Below, one piece after another: positions 17,487-18,461 of a stretch of DNA of 18,461 bases. The number at the start of each line of letters is the position of its first letter. Position 1 is the stretch's first letter. The stretch spans positions 1 through 18,461 of the forward strand of contig JAPEVC010000393.1 in NCBI GenBank assembly GCA_027946555.1. The letters are read 5' to 3'. Origin of the DNA: Gnomoniopsis sp. IMI 355080. Taxonomy: Eukaryota; Ascomycota; Sordariomycetes; Diaporthales; Gnomoniaceae. The position numbers and the translations under genes were made by a program. Under the pieces are notes generated by a model, which saw only the letters and a program-made list of their open reading frames with translations, made no database searches and was not told the DNA's origin.

Positions 17487-17505
17487 CACAATGAAAATCA
17501 TTGTG
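17487..17505. repeat. Short hairpin-like inverted repeat
   Basis: CACAATGA-AAA-TCATTGTG: 8-bp perfect arms around a 3-base loop. Not followed by a T-run and far from Pbp1, so not evidently a terminator. Confidence 0.7.
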
Positions 17506-18008
17506 TATCGCCTCCCTCCCAAAATATTTTGAAGGGGTTGACAGGACTAGTGCTGACACTGTGCATGGAACCACCGACCACAGTCACCGTATGTCAAGTT
17601 CGACTCGTGTGATCACCTATGGATATACTTTACGCATCGAGGTGCCGCAAATTGTAACCACATTAGCTGCATGTCTGATAGAGAGGTAGGACTGTGTGCT
17701 ACATGGGAGCATTGCAAGCCAACACCCAGTTTAGGCACAGCTGCGCTTACAGCAGACCGATTAGTGGTCCAGCGTGCCGAAATGCTTGGCGAAGGATTCG
17801 AGATCGTAACTTGAATGGCCTGTCATCCGACACTTTTTGTGGAAGAGGAAAGAAAGCGATGAAGGTCAGGCTGGAGCCTGCGCTTCACGTGATACTGCTG
17901 GTTCGAGAACAAACAGTATCAATGACAGGCTCGAGGCTGGTTTCCTCCGACAATCTACTATGGAGTCAAGCTTCGTGTGGCAGTGAGGTCACCTGGTTCC
18001 ATCCAAAT

Positions 18009-18461
18009 ATGGCACAGTATGAATCCCTTTCCGAATCAATAAAAGCGGAAGGGAACCGGTGGTCTTGGCCTGGGTGGTGGTTGCAGGAAATCCTCAGCGT
18101 CGTTGACAACCTGAGCTGTATCTTGGCGGTGATAGTCATTCTTAGAATCATGGAGAGTCGGGACATTAAACACCTGGACCTTCTTCGTGAGTACTTGCCA
18201 CAGCTTCCTCCAGCGATGTTGGCTGGTTAACCGGGGAGAATGGAGCGTTGAATTGCTCAGTTGAGAGCCTTCAACGCGACCCAAATCGGCGTCTTCATCA
18301 CCGCAGCCAGCCAAGTTCCACCGGGGATGCTGTCCGTGGCATTTTGTGTGTGTTGGCCCAGTGGAAGTGGGTCGGTCTACTTCCGCTCCCGGACGAGACG
18401 GCTCGTTCGAGGCACTTTGATATCATCGACAAGGAATGCATCCCAAGGGCCCTTGTTGGGG
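18009..18461 (+). pseudogene. DUF3176-like membrane protein, 5' part, reading frame disrupted
   Basis: ATG at 18009 has an ideal context (AATATGG). Exon 1 (18009-18186) encodes GWWLQEILSVVDNLSCILAV, a first membrane segment of the DUF3176 type. A GTGAGT donor at 18187 and CAG ending at 18260 suggest a 74-bp intron; a stop inside it shows removal is needed. Downstream the family hallmarks are split over frames: a second hydrophobic segment (NATQIGVFITAAS, SVAFCV) is in the frame of position 18261; the LAQWKW and HFDIID blocks are in the frame of 18263; and NASQGPLLG is again in the frame of 18261. The conserved order is exactly that of DUF3176 (hydrophobic, QxKW, FD, AS-GP-G), so small indels have broken it, or there are sequencing errors. 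The gene runs off the window. DUF3176 proteins are fungal membrane proteins of unknown function. Confidence 0.5.

Larger units (their letters stand above)
16783..18008. other. Intergenic region downstream of Pbp1
   Basis: About 1.2 kb: the 3' untranslated region of Pbp1, then the promoter of the DUF3176-like gene. No gene or RNA was recognised. It holds two short inverted repeats, a purine tract near 17416-17430, and CACGTG boxes at 17103-17108 and 17886-17891; the second is about 120 bp upstream of the next start codon. Confidence 0.55.

Noticed and set aside
17694..18230. 178-residue open frame treated as a whole gene
   Set aside because: It begins with GTG, and only its last third (from ATG 18009) has family-like sequence. 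Its stop lies in the intron, so the gene starts at 18009 and continues past 18230.

Overview
The window is nuclear DNA of a filamentous ascomycete (Pezizomycotina; a Dothideomycete-like gene content is possible but not proven). Evidence: short GT-AG introns of about 50-80 bp with donors such as GTAAGT and GTATGT, a perfect TACTAAC branch site, wide intergenic spacers, and fungal families (fungal-type nitrilase, DUF7025 AAA ATPase, a fungal STAND-like protein, the ataxin-2 homologue Pbp1, DUF3176). No rRNA, tRNA, CRISPR or transposon was found.

Left part (1-3820): the 3' end of a nitrilase gene (+) converges on an intact 552-residue FAD-dependent amine/amino-acid oxidoreductase gene (-). Both suggest nitrogen scavenging, and three GATA-factor sites lie upstream of the oxidoreductase.

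Middle (3821-9988): a three-exon AAA ATPase (-, 1122 residues) and a four-exon STAND-like protein with a degenerate P-loop (+, 685 residues) are head to head across a shared 399-bp promoter. This pair is the best candidate for a little-described functional module.

Right part (9989-18461): a 1.4-kb gene-free spacer is followed by a 1.36-kb stretch almost devoid of ATG, which looks like the long 5' leader of the ataxin-2/Pbp1 gene. That gene has a divergent SM-ATX, an LsmAD, a PAM2 motif and a methionine-rich low-complexity tail, in a reconstructed five-exon, 1098-residue model whose first two exons are less certain. After a 1.2-kb spacer the window ends in the 5' part of a DUF3176-like membrane-protein gene. 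Its conserved motifs are spread over two frames, so it is probably a decaying copy.
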